Source: JBCCGR01 sp039029195 (lineage in GTDB: Bacteria > Pseudomonadota > Alphaproteobacteria > Rhizobiales > Rhizobiaceae). From it: 64,000 bases of DNA. Shown in pieces: positions 44,246 through 53,824 of this stretch; within the stretch, counting starts at the first letter, position 1, and each line of letters begins with the position of its first letter. Below the pieces are notes generated by a model. The model had not been told where the DNA came from and searched no databases. It saw only the letters and a program-made list of their open reading frames with translations. The DNA lies in NCBI GenBank assembly GCA_039029195.1, contig JBCCGR010000007.1, positions 1-64,000 on the forward strand, in the 5' to 3' direction. The position numbers were made by a program, and so were the translations under genes.

Positions 44246-45895
44246 ATGATCGATTTTCAGACGTCACCTGAAAGATATCGCCATTGGCGTTACGCCGTGG
44301 ACGGAGAGATTGCAGAACTGGTCATGGACGTGGACGAGACCGGTGGCCTGGTCGATGGCTATGAGTTGAAAATGAACTCATACGACCTGGGCGTGGACAT
44401 TGAACTCAATGATGCGGTTCAGCGTCTGCGTTTCGAACACCCAGAGGTAAAGGTTGTCATCCTGCGTTCTGGCAAGGATCGGATTTTCTGCGCCGGTGCA
44501 AACATTCGCATGCTGGGTCAGTCGACCCACGCCCACAAGGTGAATTTCTGCAAGTTCACCAACGAAACCCGCAATGCGATGGAAGACGCAAGCTCGGCAA
44601 GCGGGCAGAAATATCTGTGTGCCGTGACCGGTGGCTGCGCTGGTGGTGGATATGAGCTCGCGCTTGCTTGTGACCACATCATGCTCATTGATGACCGGAC
44701 ATCCACCGTTGCTCTTCCTGAAACGCCATTGCTGGCTGTGCTTCCCGGCACCGGTGGTTTGACGCGGGTCACGGACAAACGCGGTGTGCGGCGGGATCTG
44801 GCCGATGTGTTCTGCTCCATAGAGGAAGGCATCAAGGGCAAACGGGCGGTCGACTGGCGACTTGTCGATGAGGTTGTTCCGAAATCGCAATGGGATGAGA
44901 AAGTCGCTGAATCAGCGCGAGCGCTGGCTGAAACATCAAACCGTCCAGGCGACGCCAGGGGCGTTAAGCTGACCCCGTTGTCGCGTGAATTCGGTGACGA
45001 TTATGTCCGGTACAACACGGTGTCCGTGGAAATTGATCGGGATCGCCGCATCGCAAAACTGACCGTTTCCGCACCGGGTGAAGGCGTGCCGGAGAGCGCG
45101 GAAGCTGCCGAAGAGATGGGTGTCGGCTTCTGGCCATTGGCGATGGCGCGGGATCTGGAAGACGCGATCCTGCACCTGCGCACAAACGAGAACGAGATCG
45201 GGCTGTGGACGTTTGAAACCACGGGCGAAGCCTCAAATGTGCTCGCTCACGATCGGTTCCTTAGGGAACATCGGACCCATTGGTTCATCAACGAGTTGAT
45301 CCAGTACATCAAGCGCACCTTCAAGCGGCTCGATGTCACCTCGCGTAGTCTCACAGCCCTCATTGAACCCGGCAGCGCCTTTGTTGGCACATTGGCAGAA
45401 CTCGCCTTTGCCGCTGATCGATCTGCGATGCTGGAAGGGACCTATGAGGGATCAAATCTGCCCGCACCTCAAATCATGTTGTCGGAACTCAATTTTGGTG
45501 CCTACCCCATGAGCAACGGGTTGAGCCGCCTGGACACACGGTTCGTTGGCGAACCCGGCAAGGTCGATCAGTTGCAGGACCACATTGGTGAACCGCTTGA
45601 AGCTGACGAGGCGGAAGAACTGGGTCTCGTAACGTTCGCTTACGATGAGATCGACATGGAAGACGAAGTTCGTCTGATGCTGGACGAGCGCGCGAATTTT
45701 TCGCCAGATGCGCTCACCGGGATGGAAGCAAACCTCAGATTTGCCGGGCCAGAAACCATGGAAACCAAGATATTTGGCCGCCTAACCGCCTGGCAGAACT
45801 GGATTTTCCAGCGTCCCAATGCAGTTGGAGAGGAAGGTGCCCTTCATCTCTACGGCACCGGACACAAACCGAAATATGACCAGGGTCGGGTCTGA
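44246..45895 (+). CDS. boxC: 2,3-epoxybenzoyl-CoA dihydrolase (BoxC)
   Basis: This 549-residue protein of the crotonase superfamily opens the ring of 2,3-epoxybenzoyl-CoA to 3,4-dehydroadipyl-CoA semialdehyde and formate. The N-terminal crotonase-like half has IFCAGANIRML and AVTGGCAGGGYELALACD (in part), with the Gly-rich oxyanion segment. The C-terminal half is a second, diverged crotonase-like region. The length is right for BoxC. It is the first gene of the box operon, 54 bp before boxB. Confidence 0.94.
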   Translation: MIDFQTSPERYRHWRYAVDGEIAELVMDVDETGGLVDGYELKMNSYDLGVDIELNDAVQRLRFEHPEVKVVILRSGKDRIFCAGANIRMLGQSTHAHKVNFCKFTNETRNAMEDASSASGQKYLCAVTGGCAGGGYELALACDHIMLIDDRTSTVALPETPLLAVLPGTGGLTRVTDKRGVRRDLADVFCSIEEGIKGKRAVDWRLVDEVVPKSQWDEKVAESARALAETSNRPGDARGVKLTPLSREFGDDYVRYNTVSVEIDRDRRIAKLTVSAPGEGVPESAEAAEEMGVGFWPLAMARDLEDAILHLRTNENEIGLWTFETTGEASNVLAHDRFLREHRTHWFINELIQYIKRTFKRLDVTSRSLTALIEPGSAFVGTLAELAFAADRSAMLEGTYEGSNLPAPQIMLSELNFGAYPMSNGLSRLDTRFVGEPGKVDQLQDHIGEPLEADEAEELGLVTFAYDEIDMEDEVRLMLDERANFSPDALTGMEANLRFAGPETMETKIFGRLTAWQNWIFQRPNAVGEEGALHLYGTGHKPKYDQGRV

Positions 45896-45949
45896 TCCCG
45901 TCCAGATTGAACACGAGCGGATCACGCCGCATCACGAGGAGCCTGAACT

Positions 45950-47392
45950 ATGTCGCAAATCGATAGCGTTAAGTTCGACACGTCGATCCCGAACAATGTC
46001 GGCCTGTCGAGTGACCGGAAAATATTGAAAGCGCTGGAAAAATGGCATCCGGGATACCTCGATTGGTGGATGACCATGGGTCCGGAAGGGTTCCAGGACA
46101 AACCGGTCTATCTGCGCACGGCCGTCAGTGTTGACGTGGGCGGATGGGCAAAGTTCGACTACGTGAAAATGCCGGAGTATCGCTGGGGCATCCTGCTCGC
46201 ACCCCAGGAAGAGGGGCGCACAATCCCCTGCGGCGAGCATCTTGGCGAGCCGGTCTGGCAGGAAGTACCAGGTGAATATCGCGCCATGCTGCGTCGCTTG
46301 ATCGTCATTCAGGGCGACACAGAACCCGCATCGGTGGAGCAGCAACGGCATCTTGGCCAAACCGCCCCCTCACTTTATGACCTGCGAAATCTGTTCCAGG
46401 TCAATGTGGAAGAAGGCCGCCACCTGTGGGCGATGGTCTATCTTCTGCAAAAATACTTCGGAGCGGACGGCCGCGAAGAGGCAAACGAGCTACTGCGTCG
46501 GCAGTCAGGCAGCGAAGACGCACCACGTATGCTCGGCGCCTTCAACGAAGCGACGCCTGACTGGCTGTCCTTCTTTATGTTCACCACCTTCACCGATCGT
46601 GATGGCAAGATGCAGCTTGAAGCACTTGCCCAATCGGGCTTTGACCCGCTGGCGCGCACGACCCGCTTCATGCTGATGGAAGAGGCTCATCACATGTTTG
46701 TCGGCGTGACCGGTGTTCAGCGTGTGGTTCAGCGCACCTGTGATGCGATGAATGAGGCAGGCATTGAAGATCCTTTTGACATTGAAGCCGTTCGGGCACT
46801 CGGTGTGATTGATCTTCCAACCATCCAGAAAAAGGCCAATCTGCATTTCTCGCTTTCGCTGGATCTGTTCGGGTCCGAAATCTCGACCAACGCTGCAAAC
46901 GCCTACAATTCAGGCATCAAGGGCCGGTATCGCGAAGATCGGATTGATGATGATCATCGTCTGATGTCGTCGACCTATCCGGTGCTTCGGTTTGTCGATA
47001 GCGAGATCAAACTGGTGGAGACGCCCGCACTTTCTGCGCTGAACATGCGCTTGCGCGATGACTATGTGGCAGATTGCGCCAAGGGGACAGATTTGTGGAA
47101 CAAGACCATCCGCCGCTGCGGTGTGGAATTCGAGATCAAGCTGCCAAGCGTCACGTTCAACCGCAAGATCGGCGAGTTTGCCGCCGTCGAGACCACGCCG
47201 GATGGTGATGTTCTTCCTGCTGAAGACTGGGCAGCGCGGATTGACGAATGGCTGCCGTCAAAGGCGGATGGCGACTATATCGATAGCCTCATGGTGCCGC
47301 ATTATGGCGTGGGTGAGTTTGCCGGATGGATTGCGCAACCGAAACTCGGCATCGACAACAAGCCGGGTGACTATGAATATGTGCAGCTATGA
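45950..47392 (+). CDS. boxB: Benzoyl-CoA 2,3-epoxidase, oxygenase subunit (BoxB)
   Basis: This 480-residue class I diiron protein epoxidises benzoyl-CoA with O2. The metal-binding motifs are EEGRH (154-158) and EEAHH (244-248), with a further carboxylate near residues 125-130 and Asp in FTDRDG. BoxB needs electrons from the reductase BoxA, which is not encoded nearby. AGGAG lies nine bases before the ATG. Confidence 0.95.
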   Translation: MSQIDSVKFDTSIPNNVGLSSDRKILKALEKWHPGYLDWWMTMGPEGFQDKPVYLRTAVSVDVGGWAKFDYVKMPEYRWGILLAPQEEGRTIPCGEHLGEPVWQEVPGEYRAMLRRLIVIQGDTEPASVEQQRHLGQTAPSLYDLRNLFQVNVEEGRHLWAMVYLLQKYFGADGREEANELLRRQSGSEDAPRMLGAFNEATPDWLSFFMFTTFTDRDGKMQLEALAQSGFDPLARTTRFMLMEEAHHMFVGVTGVQRVVQRTCDAMNEAGIEDPFDIEAVRALGVIDLPTIQKKANLHFSLSLDLFGSEISTNAANAYNSGIKGRYREDRIDDDHRLMSSTYPVLRFVDSEIKLVETPALSALNMRLRDDYVADCAKGTDLWNKTIRRCGVEFEIKLPSVTFNRKIGEFAAVETTPDGDVLPAEDWAARIDEWLPSKADGDYIDSLMVPHYGVGEFAGWIAQPKLGIDNKPGDYEYVQL

Positions 47393-47497
47393 TGGCCGTT
47401 TGGGAAGAAACGCAACAACACCGATTGTCGGCCTTGATCGGGGGAACGGGCCACAGTTCCAGTAAAACGGAACAGAAAATGGGACAAGGGAGGAGCA

Positions 47498-49075
47498 ATG
47501 AGCGCATTGCACGAAGAGGTATGGCTGGAGTTTCCGCGCAACTACAATGCCGCGGATGATTTTGTGTCGCGCAACTGCCGCGAAGGCCGAGGCGGCAACA
47601 CGGCATTTATCGATCCGGCACGATCCCTGACCTATGATGAATTGCAGGACGGTGTGAACCGTTTTGCCAATGCCCTGCGGGAAATGGGAATTCAACGCGA
47701 ACAACGCGTTGCGCTGATCATGCTCGACACCGTTGATCTGCCCATCGCCTTTTGGGGTGCAATTCAGGCGGGCGTTGTTCCCATTCCAATGAACACGCTG
47801 CTGGCCAGCGACCAGTATGAGTACATGCTCAATGACAGCCGCGCGGTTGCCCTGGTCGTGTCAGGTGCATTGTTGCCGAAGGCTGAGGGCCTGCTGGGGA
47901 ACAGTGTCTCCAATCTCAGCCATGTGATCGTGTCTGAGGGAGAGCCGCACGATGGCGGCGAAACCTTCACCAACCTTCTGGCCAAGTCATCAGACCGACA
48001 TGAGATTGCTGAAACCTGCTGTGATGAGACGGCATTCTGGCTCTATTCTTCGGGCTCAACAGGTGCGTCCAAAGGCGTGCGGCATCTACATTCAAGCCTC
48101 GCGCAGACCGCCAAACTGTTCGGTCAGGACGTGGTGGGTGTCAAAGAGGACGACGTAACCTATTCAGCGGCAAAGATCTTCTTCGCCTATGGGTTGGGCA
48201 ATGCCATGTCGTTCCCGATGTATGTGGGAGCGACAACGATCCTGTTCCCGGACCGTCCCACGCCAGATGCCGTGAACGACATTATGCGGAAACATCAGCC
48301 CACGCTGTTTTATGGTGTGCCGACGCTCTTCACCGCAATGCTGGCGGACGAAAACCTCAGTCGCGGAGCGGGGTCCGATCGCCTGCGACTTTGTGTTTCT
48401 GCCGGCGAACCTCTGCCACGTGATGTGGGTGAGCGCTGGAAAGCCGCAGTTGGTGCCGACATCATCGACGGAATCGGCTCCACTGAAATGTTGCACATCT
48501 TTGTTTCCAATCGACCCGATGCAATCGAATATGGCGCGTCCGGAACGCCGGTGCCTGGCTATGCCGCACGCATCGTGGATGAGAACGATCAGGATGTTGC
48601 CGATGGCGACATCGGAGAACTGATCATCAATGGTCCTTCGAGTGGCGAGAGTTATTGGAACCAGCGGGAGAAATCGCGTCACACGTTCCGCGGTGGCTGG
48701 ACCTACACCGGAGACAAATATCGCCGGGAAAATGGCCTTTATTATTACTGCGGTCGCACCGACGATATGTTCAAGGTTTCTGGCATCTGGGTGTCACCGT
48801 TCGATGTGGAATCGGCGCTGATGAGTCATCCATCTGTCCTGGAAGCGGCAGTGGTGGCCAAGGAAGACGATGACGGCCTCCTGAAGCCCAAGGCGTTCAT
48901 CATTTTCAATGACGGCATCGAACTGAATGACGATCTGGCAAGTGATTTGAAGGAACATGTGAAATCAGTCGAGGGACCATGGAAATATCCGCGCTGGATT
49001 GAAGCCGTGGCCGATCTGCCCAAAACCGCGACCGGCAAAATCCAGCGATTTAAGCTGCGCGACACGGCAGCCTGA
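47498..49075 (+). CDS. bclA: Benzoate-CoA ligase
   Basis: This 525-residue AMP-forming ligase has the P-loop LYSSGSTGASKG (182-193), the YGLGNAMSFP region typical of benzoate-CoA ligases, GIGSTEMLHIF and the catalytic Lys514 in KTATGKIQRF. It makes benzoyl-CoA, both the pathway substrate and the BoxR effector. A strong GGGAGGAG site lies before the ATG. The 105-bp gap after boxB shows no terminator, so co-transcription is likely. Confidence 0.94.
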   Translation: MSALHEEVWLEFPRNYNAADDFVSRNCREGRGGNTAFIDPARSLTYDELQDGVNRFANALREMGIQREQRVALIMLDTVDLPIAFWGAIQAGVVPIPMNTLLASDQYEYMLNDSRAVALVVSGALLPKAEGLLGNSVSNLSHVIVSEGEPHDGGETFTNLLAKSSDRHEIAETCCDETAFWLYSSGSTGASKGVRHLHSSLAQTAKLFGQDVVGVKEDDVTYSAAKIFFAYGLGNAMSFPMYVGATTILFPDRPTPDAVNDIMRKHQPTLFYGVPTLFTAMLADENLSRGAGSDRLRLCVSAGEPLPRDVGERWKAAVGADIIDGIGSTEMLHIFVSNRPDAIEYGASGTPVPGYAARIVDENDQDVADGDIGELIINGPSSGESYWNQREKSRHTFRGGWTYTGDKYRRENGLYYYCGRTDDMFKVSGIWVSPFDVESALMSHPSVLEAAVVAKEDDDGLLKPKAFIIFNDGIELNDDLASDLKEHVKSVEGPWKYPRWIEAVADLPKTATGKIQRFKLRDTAA

Positions 49076-49089
49076 GGAGAATGCCGGGA

Positions 49090-49908
49090 ATGGGATTGAA
49101 TTCAGACAAGACTCGTCTCGACCTCGCCGATGTAACACTCGAATGCGCCTGGCACGGCCCACCTCCCGATGATGCGCCAACCATTGTGATGCTGCATGAG
49201 GGGCTCGGCTGCGTGTCCATGTGGAAGGATTTTCCGCAAAAACTGACCGAAGCAACAGGCTGCGGTGTTTTCGTCTATTCTCGCGCAGGCTACGGCGCCT
49301 CAAGCCCGGTCGGTTTGCCGAGGCCAATCACTTATCAGCATGATGCGGCGATGGAGGAACTGCCCAAAGTCCTCGACGCTATTGGCTTCCAGCGCGGAAT
49401 TTTGTTGGGCCACTCCGATGGCGGTTCCATCGCCACGATCTATGCCGGGTCCCACAATGATTTCCGTGTGAAAGGCCTGTTCCTTCTCGCGCCGCATTTC
49501 ATGGTTGAAGACCAGTCGGTGAAGTCCATTGCCGAGGCGAAGATCGCCTATGAAACGGGAGACCTCAAAGCCCGCTTGGCCAGACATCACGGTGACAATG
49601 TTAATTGTGCCTTTTATGGCTGGAACGGCGTGTGGCTCAATTCCGACTATCGCGATTGGAGCCTTGAAAATGAGCTCGCCCACATTCGTGTTCCCATAAC
49701 CATCGTACAGGGTGCAGACGATCACTATGGCACTCCGGCCCAGCTGGAGATGGCGAAGGACGAGGCCTATTGTCCGGTCGAGACAGAACTGGTTCCGGAT
49801 TGTGGACATAGCCCACATGTTGAGCAACTCGATCTGGTCCTTGATAGAGCCCGGCAATTTTGTGCGCGGATATGGGCCTTGGAAAAAGAGGGTGCTGTCC
49901 CGGCGTGA
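49090..49908 (+). CDS. Alpha/beta hydrolase of the box cluster
   Basis: This protein of about 272 residues has LHEGLGCVSMW (oxyanion), GHSDGGS with the nucleophile Ser, an acid in GADDHYG and the histidine in CGHSPH. It directly follows bclA; AGGAGA at 49075-49080 fits ATG 49090 better than ATG 49081. Hydrolases are common in box clusters and may remove dead-end CoA esters or lactones; that role is inference from position. Confidence 0.82.
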   Translation: MGLNSDKTRLDLADVTLECAWHGPPPDDAPTIVMLHEGLGCVSMWKDFPQKLTEATGCGVFVYSRAGYGASSPVGLPRPITYQHDAAMEELPKVLDAIGFQRGILLGHSDGGSIATIYAGSHNDFRVKGLFLLAPHFMVEDQSVKSIAEAKIAYETGDLKARLARHHGDNVNCAFYGWNGVWLNSDYRDWSLENELAHIRVPITIVQGADDHYGTPAQLEMAKDEAYCPVETELVPDCGHSPHVEQLDLVLDRARQFCARIWALEKEGAVPA

Positions 49909-50103
49909 AGTTGGACACGACGGACAGCTTTATCAACCAAGTGTGAGACATTGTTTTTCGGCCGCAAAATCACACTGATTTGTTTCGATCCGGCGGGCCA
50001 CTTTTCTTAGTTTTGATCCATCAAAGAAATCAGGTTGACGCGGCTTCAAATTGAAATGCCGGACGAAAAGTCAGCCCTCTCCACATCTCGAAAAGGAACC
50101 AAA

Positions 50104-50475
50104 ATGATCGGATATTCAACGATTGGCGTCACCGACATGGAGCGCGCCAAGAAGTTTTATTGCGACCTGTTCGCCGACGAGGGAGCAAGCGTTCAGATTG
50201 ATGCCGGGCGCATTGCGATGATTGGAAAATCACCCCGGGAACCAATGGTCGCCGTTTGCATTCCGTACAACAAGGAAGATCCAAATCCCGGCAACGGGAC
50301 AATGATTGCTTTCACCGCGAAATCGAAAGAGGCCGCAAAGGCGCTCTACGACAGAGCAATCTCACTTGGTGCCACCGACGAAGGAGAACCGGGCCAGCGG
50401 ATTCCGGATCGGTTTTACGGGGCCTATGTCCGCGATCCTGATGGCAATAAACTGGCCTTCTATGTGTTTGGCTGA
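50104..50475 (+). CDS. VOC-family (glyoxalase/bleomycin-resistance-like) protein
   Basis: This 123-residue single-domain protein has the paired beta-alpha-beta-beta-beta units of the vicinal oxygen chelate fold, with IGVTDMERAKKFYCDLF and the C-terminal YVRDPDGNKLAFYVFG. AAGGA precedes ATG 50104. Members range from lyases to fosfomycin or bleomycin resistance and non-enzymatic binding proteins; the function here is not predictable. It overlaps the converging desaturase gene by 16 bp. Confidence 0.82.
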   Translation: MIGYSTIGVTDMERAKKFYCDLFADEGASVQIDAGRIAMIGKSPREPMVAVCIPYNKEDPNPGNGTMIAFTAKSKEAAKALYDRAISLGATDEGEPGQRIPDRFYGAYVRDPDGNKLAFYVFG

Positions 50476-51374
50476 GGCGGGTCGCTGCTGACCCTTTTGT
50501 ACATCTTACTGTGAAAGGCAGCATAGCCGGGCTCCGTCTGCTTCAGGTGCTCGCGCAGCTTTTCATGTAGTGCGGGCAATCTGTGAAACGGTACCATTGG
50601 CATCGCGTGGTGCTCAGCATGGTAGGGCATGTTCCACGCAAGGAAACGGACCAGTTGGTTGGTGAATGTTGTCCGTGTGTTTTCCAGCATGTTTGAGACG
50701 TGAGGACACAGGGTGTGTTCAGCGAGCAGATAGACCCGCAAAAATGGCTGCCCGATCAGAACCGGTATGATCCACAGGAACACCAACAGGTCGGATCGAA
50801 ACCAGAACGAGCAAGCTGCAACGGCGACGTAAAACAAGAACTGCCAACGGGCAGCCGCAATCACTCTGGCGCGCGCGTTGGCAGGAAGGTGTTCCGCGCG
50901 AAAACTTCCCAAAACGAGAAGTATCAGCGTTTTCGTCGCTGCAAACCAGTACGGGAGCCCGCTGAGGTAAATGAGGTAGTCCCCCACCGTTTGCGGTTTC
51001 GGTGTGGCAAGCTCCGGATCCCTCGTCGGATCATGCGTATGGCGATGATGGGCCAGGTGGAAGTAACGAAACCAAAGATTTGGATTGATCAACACAAATC
51101 CACACACAGCACCGATCAACCGATTTAGCCAAACTGTCCGAAATGGCGTTTCGTGAACGCATTCGTGCTGGAGCGTGAACAGGAACACCAAAAGGATCCC
51201 AAGCGGGAGCGTCGCCGCCATTGTTCCAGGCAGGTCGGACGCAATCAGTGTTGCCGAAGCAGCGATTGCGGACAAATGAACGGCCAGATGCAGCAGGCCG
51301 TTGATATCGGATCGCTGGTGCAAACTTCGCCGGTCTTCATCCGACAGGCTTGCTATGAAAGATTTGTGGTCCAA
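50460..51374 (-). CDS. Fatty-acid desaturase-family membrane protein
   Basis: This 304-residue integral membrane diiron enzyme has three histidine clusters: HECVH (70-74), HHRHTH (109-114) and HAEHH (252-256). Hydrophobic segments lie between them. Relatives desaturate or hydroxylate acyl chains, carotenoids or aromatic side chains. The only in-frame start before the conserved region is TTG at 51374, with a weak Shine-Dalgarno. Confidence 0.85.
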   Translation of the reverse strand: MDHKSFIASLSDEDRRSLHQRSDINGLLHLAVHLSAIAASATLIASDLPGTMAATLPLGILLVFLFTLQHECVHETPFRTVWLNRLIGAVCGFVLINPNLWFRYFHLAHHRHTHDPTRDPELATPKPQTVGDYLIYLSGLPYWFAATKTLILLVLGSFRAEHLPANARARVIAAARWQFLFYVAVAACSFWFRSDLLVFLWIIPVLIGQPFLRVYLLAEHTLCPHVSNMLENTRTTFTNQLVRFLAWNMPYHAEHHAMPMVPFHRLPALHEKLREHLKQTEPGYAAFHSKMYKRVSSDPPQPNT

Positions 51375-51559
51375 GCTCAGGTCTCAGTTTTCACAATTGT
51401 CGCAGGTTTCTGCAGCACAGTTCGCGTCCTGCCACTTTACCGCGCCCGGGAAATTGTCTATCGGCTCTCGATAACTTCAAACAGTTCATCACGGTTGTGA
51501 GGCGATAACAAATCGCGGGGAGAAATCCGAAAATCACCGTGACGCAAAGGAGCATCCCC

Positions 51560-53059
51560 ATGAATGAAATCGGTCATTTTGTTGGCGGCGAGCGGGTATC
51601 CGGCACGTCCGGTCGGTTTGCTGATGTCTACAATCCAGCCACTGGTGAAGTGGAGAGCAAGGTCGCTCTGGCCAGCGCTTCGGAATTAAGCGCCGCTATT
51701 GAAAATGCCAAGCAGGCTCAGGTTGGCTGGGGCGCGACGAACCCTCAAAAACGCGCGCGCGTTATGATGAAGTTTGTCGATTTGCTCCATCGCGATATGG
51801 ATAAGCTGGCAGAAGCACTGTCCCGCGAACATGGCAAAACCCTGCCAGATGCCAAGGGTGATGTCATTCGTGGCCTGGAAGTTGCCGAGTTTTGCATGGG
51901 CGCTCCTCATCTCTTGAAAGGCGAGTTCACCGAAGGTGCCGGCCCTGGCATTGACATGCATTCGGTGCGTCAGCCGCTCGGCGTTGTTGCCGGAATCACG
52001 CCCTTCAATTTCCCTGCCATGATCCCGATGTGGAAGTTCTGCCCCGCGATTGCCTGCGGAAATGCTTTCATTCTCAAGCCATCAGAGCGTGATCCTTCCG
52101 TGCCGATGATGCTTGCTGAGCTGATGATGGAAGCTGGCCTTCCAGCCGGTGTTCTCAACGTGGTCAATGGAGACAAGGAAGCCGTGGACGGTATTCTTGA
52201 CCATGAGGATATCATGGCCGTCGGTTTTGTGGGCTCCACCCCGATTGCTGAATATGTCTACACACGTGGCTGCGCCAACGGTAAGCGCGTGCAGTGCTTT
52301 GGCGGCGCCAAGAACCACATGATCATCATGCCGGATGCTGATCTTGATCAGGCCGCAGACGCCCTCATCGGCGCTGGTTATGGCGCAGCTGGTGAGCGCT
52401 GCATGGCTGTTTCGGTTGCCGTTCCTGTGGGCGAAGCCACTGCCGATGCCCTGATGGAACGACTGACACCACGCGTGGAAGCCCTGAAGATCGCTCCATA
52501 CAGCGCTGGCGATGACGCAGATTTCGGTCCGCTTGTTACCAAGGAAGCCCTTGAGCGCGTTCGTGGCTATGTGGATCTGGGTGTTGAAGAAGGCGCAAAG
52601 CTGGTTGTTGATGGTCGTGACTTCAAGATGCAGGGTTATGAAGATGGTTTCTTCATGGGCGGCTGCCTGTTCGATAATGTCACAGCAGACATGCGCATCT
52701 ATAAGGAAGAGATCTTCGGGCCGGTTCTATCGGTGGTTCGCGCCAAGGATTATGAGGCCGGCCTCGATCTGGCGATGACTCATGAATACGGAAACGGCGC
52801 CGCAATCTTCACCCGCGATGGTGATACGGCGCGTGATTTCGCCGCTCGCATCAATATCGGCATGGTCGGTGTGAATGTGCCGATCCCCGTTCCACTTGCT
52901 TACTACACCTTTGGTGGTTGGAAACGTTCCGGTTTCGGTGACTTGAACCAGCACGGTCCAGATGCGTTCCGCTTCTACACCCGGACCAAAACCATCACAT
53001 CGCGTTGGCCGTCCGGCATCAAGGAAGGCGCAGAGTTCTCCATTCCAACGATGAACTGA
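51560..53059 (+). CDS. mmsA: CoA-acylating methylmalonate-semialdehyde dehydrogenase
   Basis: This 499-residue aldehyde dehydrogenase has GVVAGITPFNFPAM, GFVGSTPIAEYVYTRG and the catalytic Cys281 in GAAGERCMA, the signature of the CoA-dependent MmsA/IolA group. It converts (methyl)malonate semialdehyde to propionyl- or acetyl-CoA in valine and inositol degradation. AAAGGAG precedes ATG 51560; the frame from 51539 adds an unsupported leader. No other val/iol genes are adjacent. Confidence 0.92.
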   Translation: MNEIGHFVGGERVSGTSGRFADVYNPATGEVESKVALASASELSAAIENAKQAQVGWGATNPQKRARVMMKFVDLLHRDMDKLAEALSREHGKTLPDAKGDVIRGLEVAEFCMGAPHLLKGEFTEGAGPGIDMHSVRQPLGVVAGITPFNFPAMIPMWKFCPAIACGNAFILKPSERDPSVPMMLAELMMEAGLPAGVLNVVNGDKEAVDGILDHEDIMAVGFVGSTPIAEYVYTRGCANGKRVQCFGGAKNHMIIMPDADLDQAADALIGAGYGAAGERCMAVSVAVPVGEATADALMERLTPRVEALKIAPYSAGDDADFGPLVTKEALERVRGYVDLGVEEGAKLVVDGRDFKMQGYEDGFFMGGCLFDNVTADMRIYKEEIFGPVLSVVRAKDYEAGLDLAMTHEYGNGAAIFTRDGDTARDFAARINIGMVGVNVPIPVPLAYYTFGGWKRSGFGDLNQHGPDAFRFYTRTKTITSRWPSGIKEGAEFSIPTMN

Positions 53060-53118
53060 CTTACCTGATGAGTCTGCCGGATCATCCGACAGGCCACGCT
53101 GACCGTAAATCCATCAAC

Positions 53119-53150
53119 AAGCCCGCTTGCGAGCGGGCTTGATTTGTTTT
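53119..53150 (+). terminator. Probable terminator of mmsA
   Basis: AAGCCCGCT and AGCGGGCTT form a 9-bp stem with a four-base loop, followed by GATTTGTTTT. The T-tract is interrupted, so efficiency is uncertain. Confidence 0.65.
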
Positions 53151-53172
53151 GAACACAGGCTAAACACGCGAC

Positions 53173-53811
53173 ATGGAAAAAAGAACGGCTCGAATCCTGG
53201 AAATCATGAACCTCGCCCCGGTTATTCCGGTGGTGACGATCCATGATGTTGTACAAGGGGTTGAACTTGCACGCGCCCTGGTCCGGGGTGGATTGCCCAC
53301 AATCGAAGTGACCTTGCGAACCGAAGCTGCGATGCCGGCACTCAAGGCCATCGCCAGCGATGTGGAAGGTGCGGTTGTTGGCGCAGGGACCGTGTTGAGC
53401 CCCGCCCTGCTTGAGCAGTCTGTCATGGCGGGTGCAAAGTTTCTGGTCAGCCCCGGCGGTTCGCAAGAACTGTTGGATGCCGCCAGCAAAACCGACACGC
53501 CCTTGTTGCCAGGTGTGGCAACGCCGTCAGAAGCAATGGGGCTTGGAGAGATGGGCTACAATGCCCTGAAGTTTTTCCCCGCTGAACAGGCAGGCGGGGC
53601 AAGCTACCTGAAAGCCATTTCTGCCCCTCTTCCACAGTTCACATTCTGCCCGACTGGCGGTGTGACACCGCAAAACGCTCAAGCCTATTTGCGGCTCCCC
53701 AACGTCGCCTGTGTTGGGGGATCGTGGGTTGCGCCAAAGGATCTGGTTGCGGCCGGAGAATGGGATCGCATAACCGATCTGGCGCGCGAGGCGGCCAGCC
53801 TGCAGCAGTAA
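53173..53811 (+). CDS. eda: KDPG/KHG aldolase
   Basis: This 212-residue class I aldolase has the catalytic Glu45 in PTIEVTLRT and the Schiff-base Lys133 in NALKFFPAE; CPTGGV marks the phosphate site. It splits 2-keto-3-deoxy-6-phosphogluconate to pyruvate and glyceraldehyde 3-phosphate. Only 13 bp separate its stop from modA, suggesting an unusual shared transcript with molybdate uptake genes. Confidence 0.93.
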   Translation: MEKRTARILEIMNLAPVIPVVTIHDVVQGVELARALVRGGLPTIEVTLRTEAAMPALKAIASDVEGAVVGAGTVLSPALLEQSVMAGAKFLVSPGGSQELLDAASKTDTPLLPGVATPSEAMGLGEMGYNALKFFPAEQAGGASYLKAISAPLPQFTFCPTGGVTPQNAQAYLRLPNVACVGGSWVAPKDLVAAGEWDRITDLAREAASLQQ

Positions 53812-53824
53812 GTCAGCCCCGCTC

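Noticed and set aside
44378..44890. Antisense 170-residue frame inside boxC
   Set aside because: boxC is complete on the plus strand, and the antisense frame has no recognisable features.
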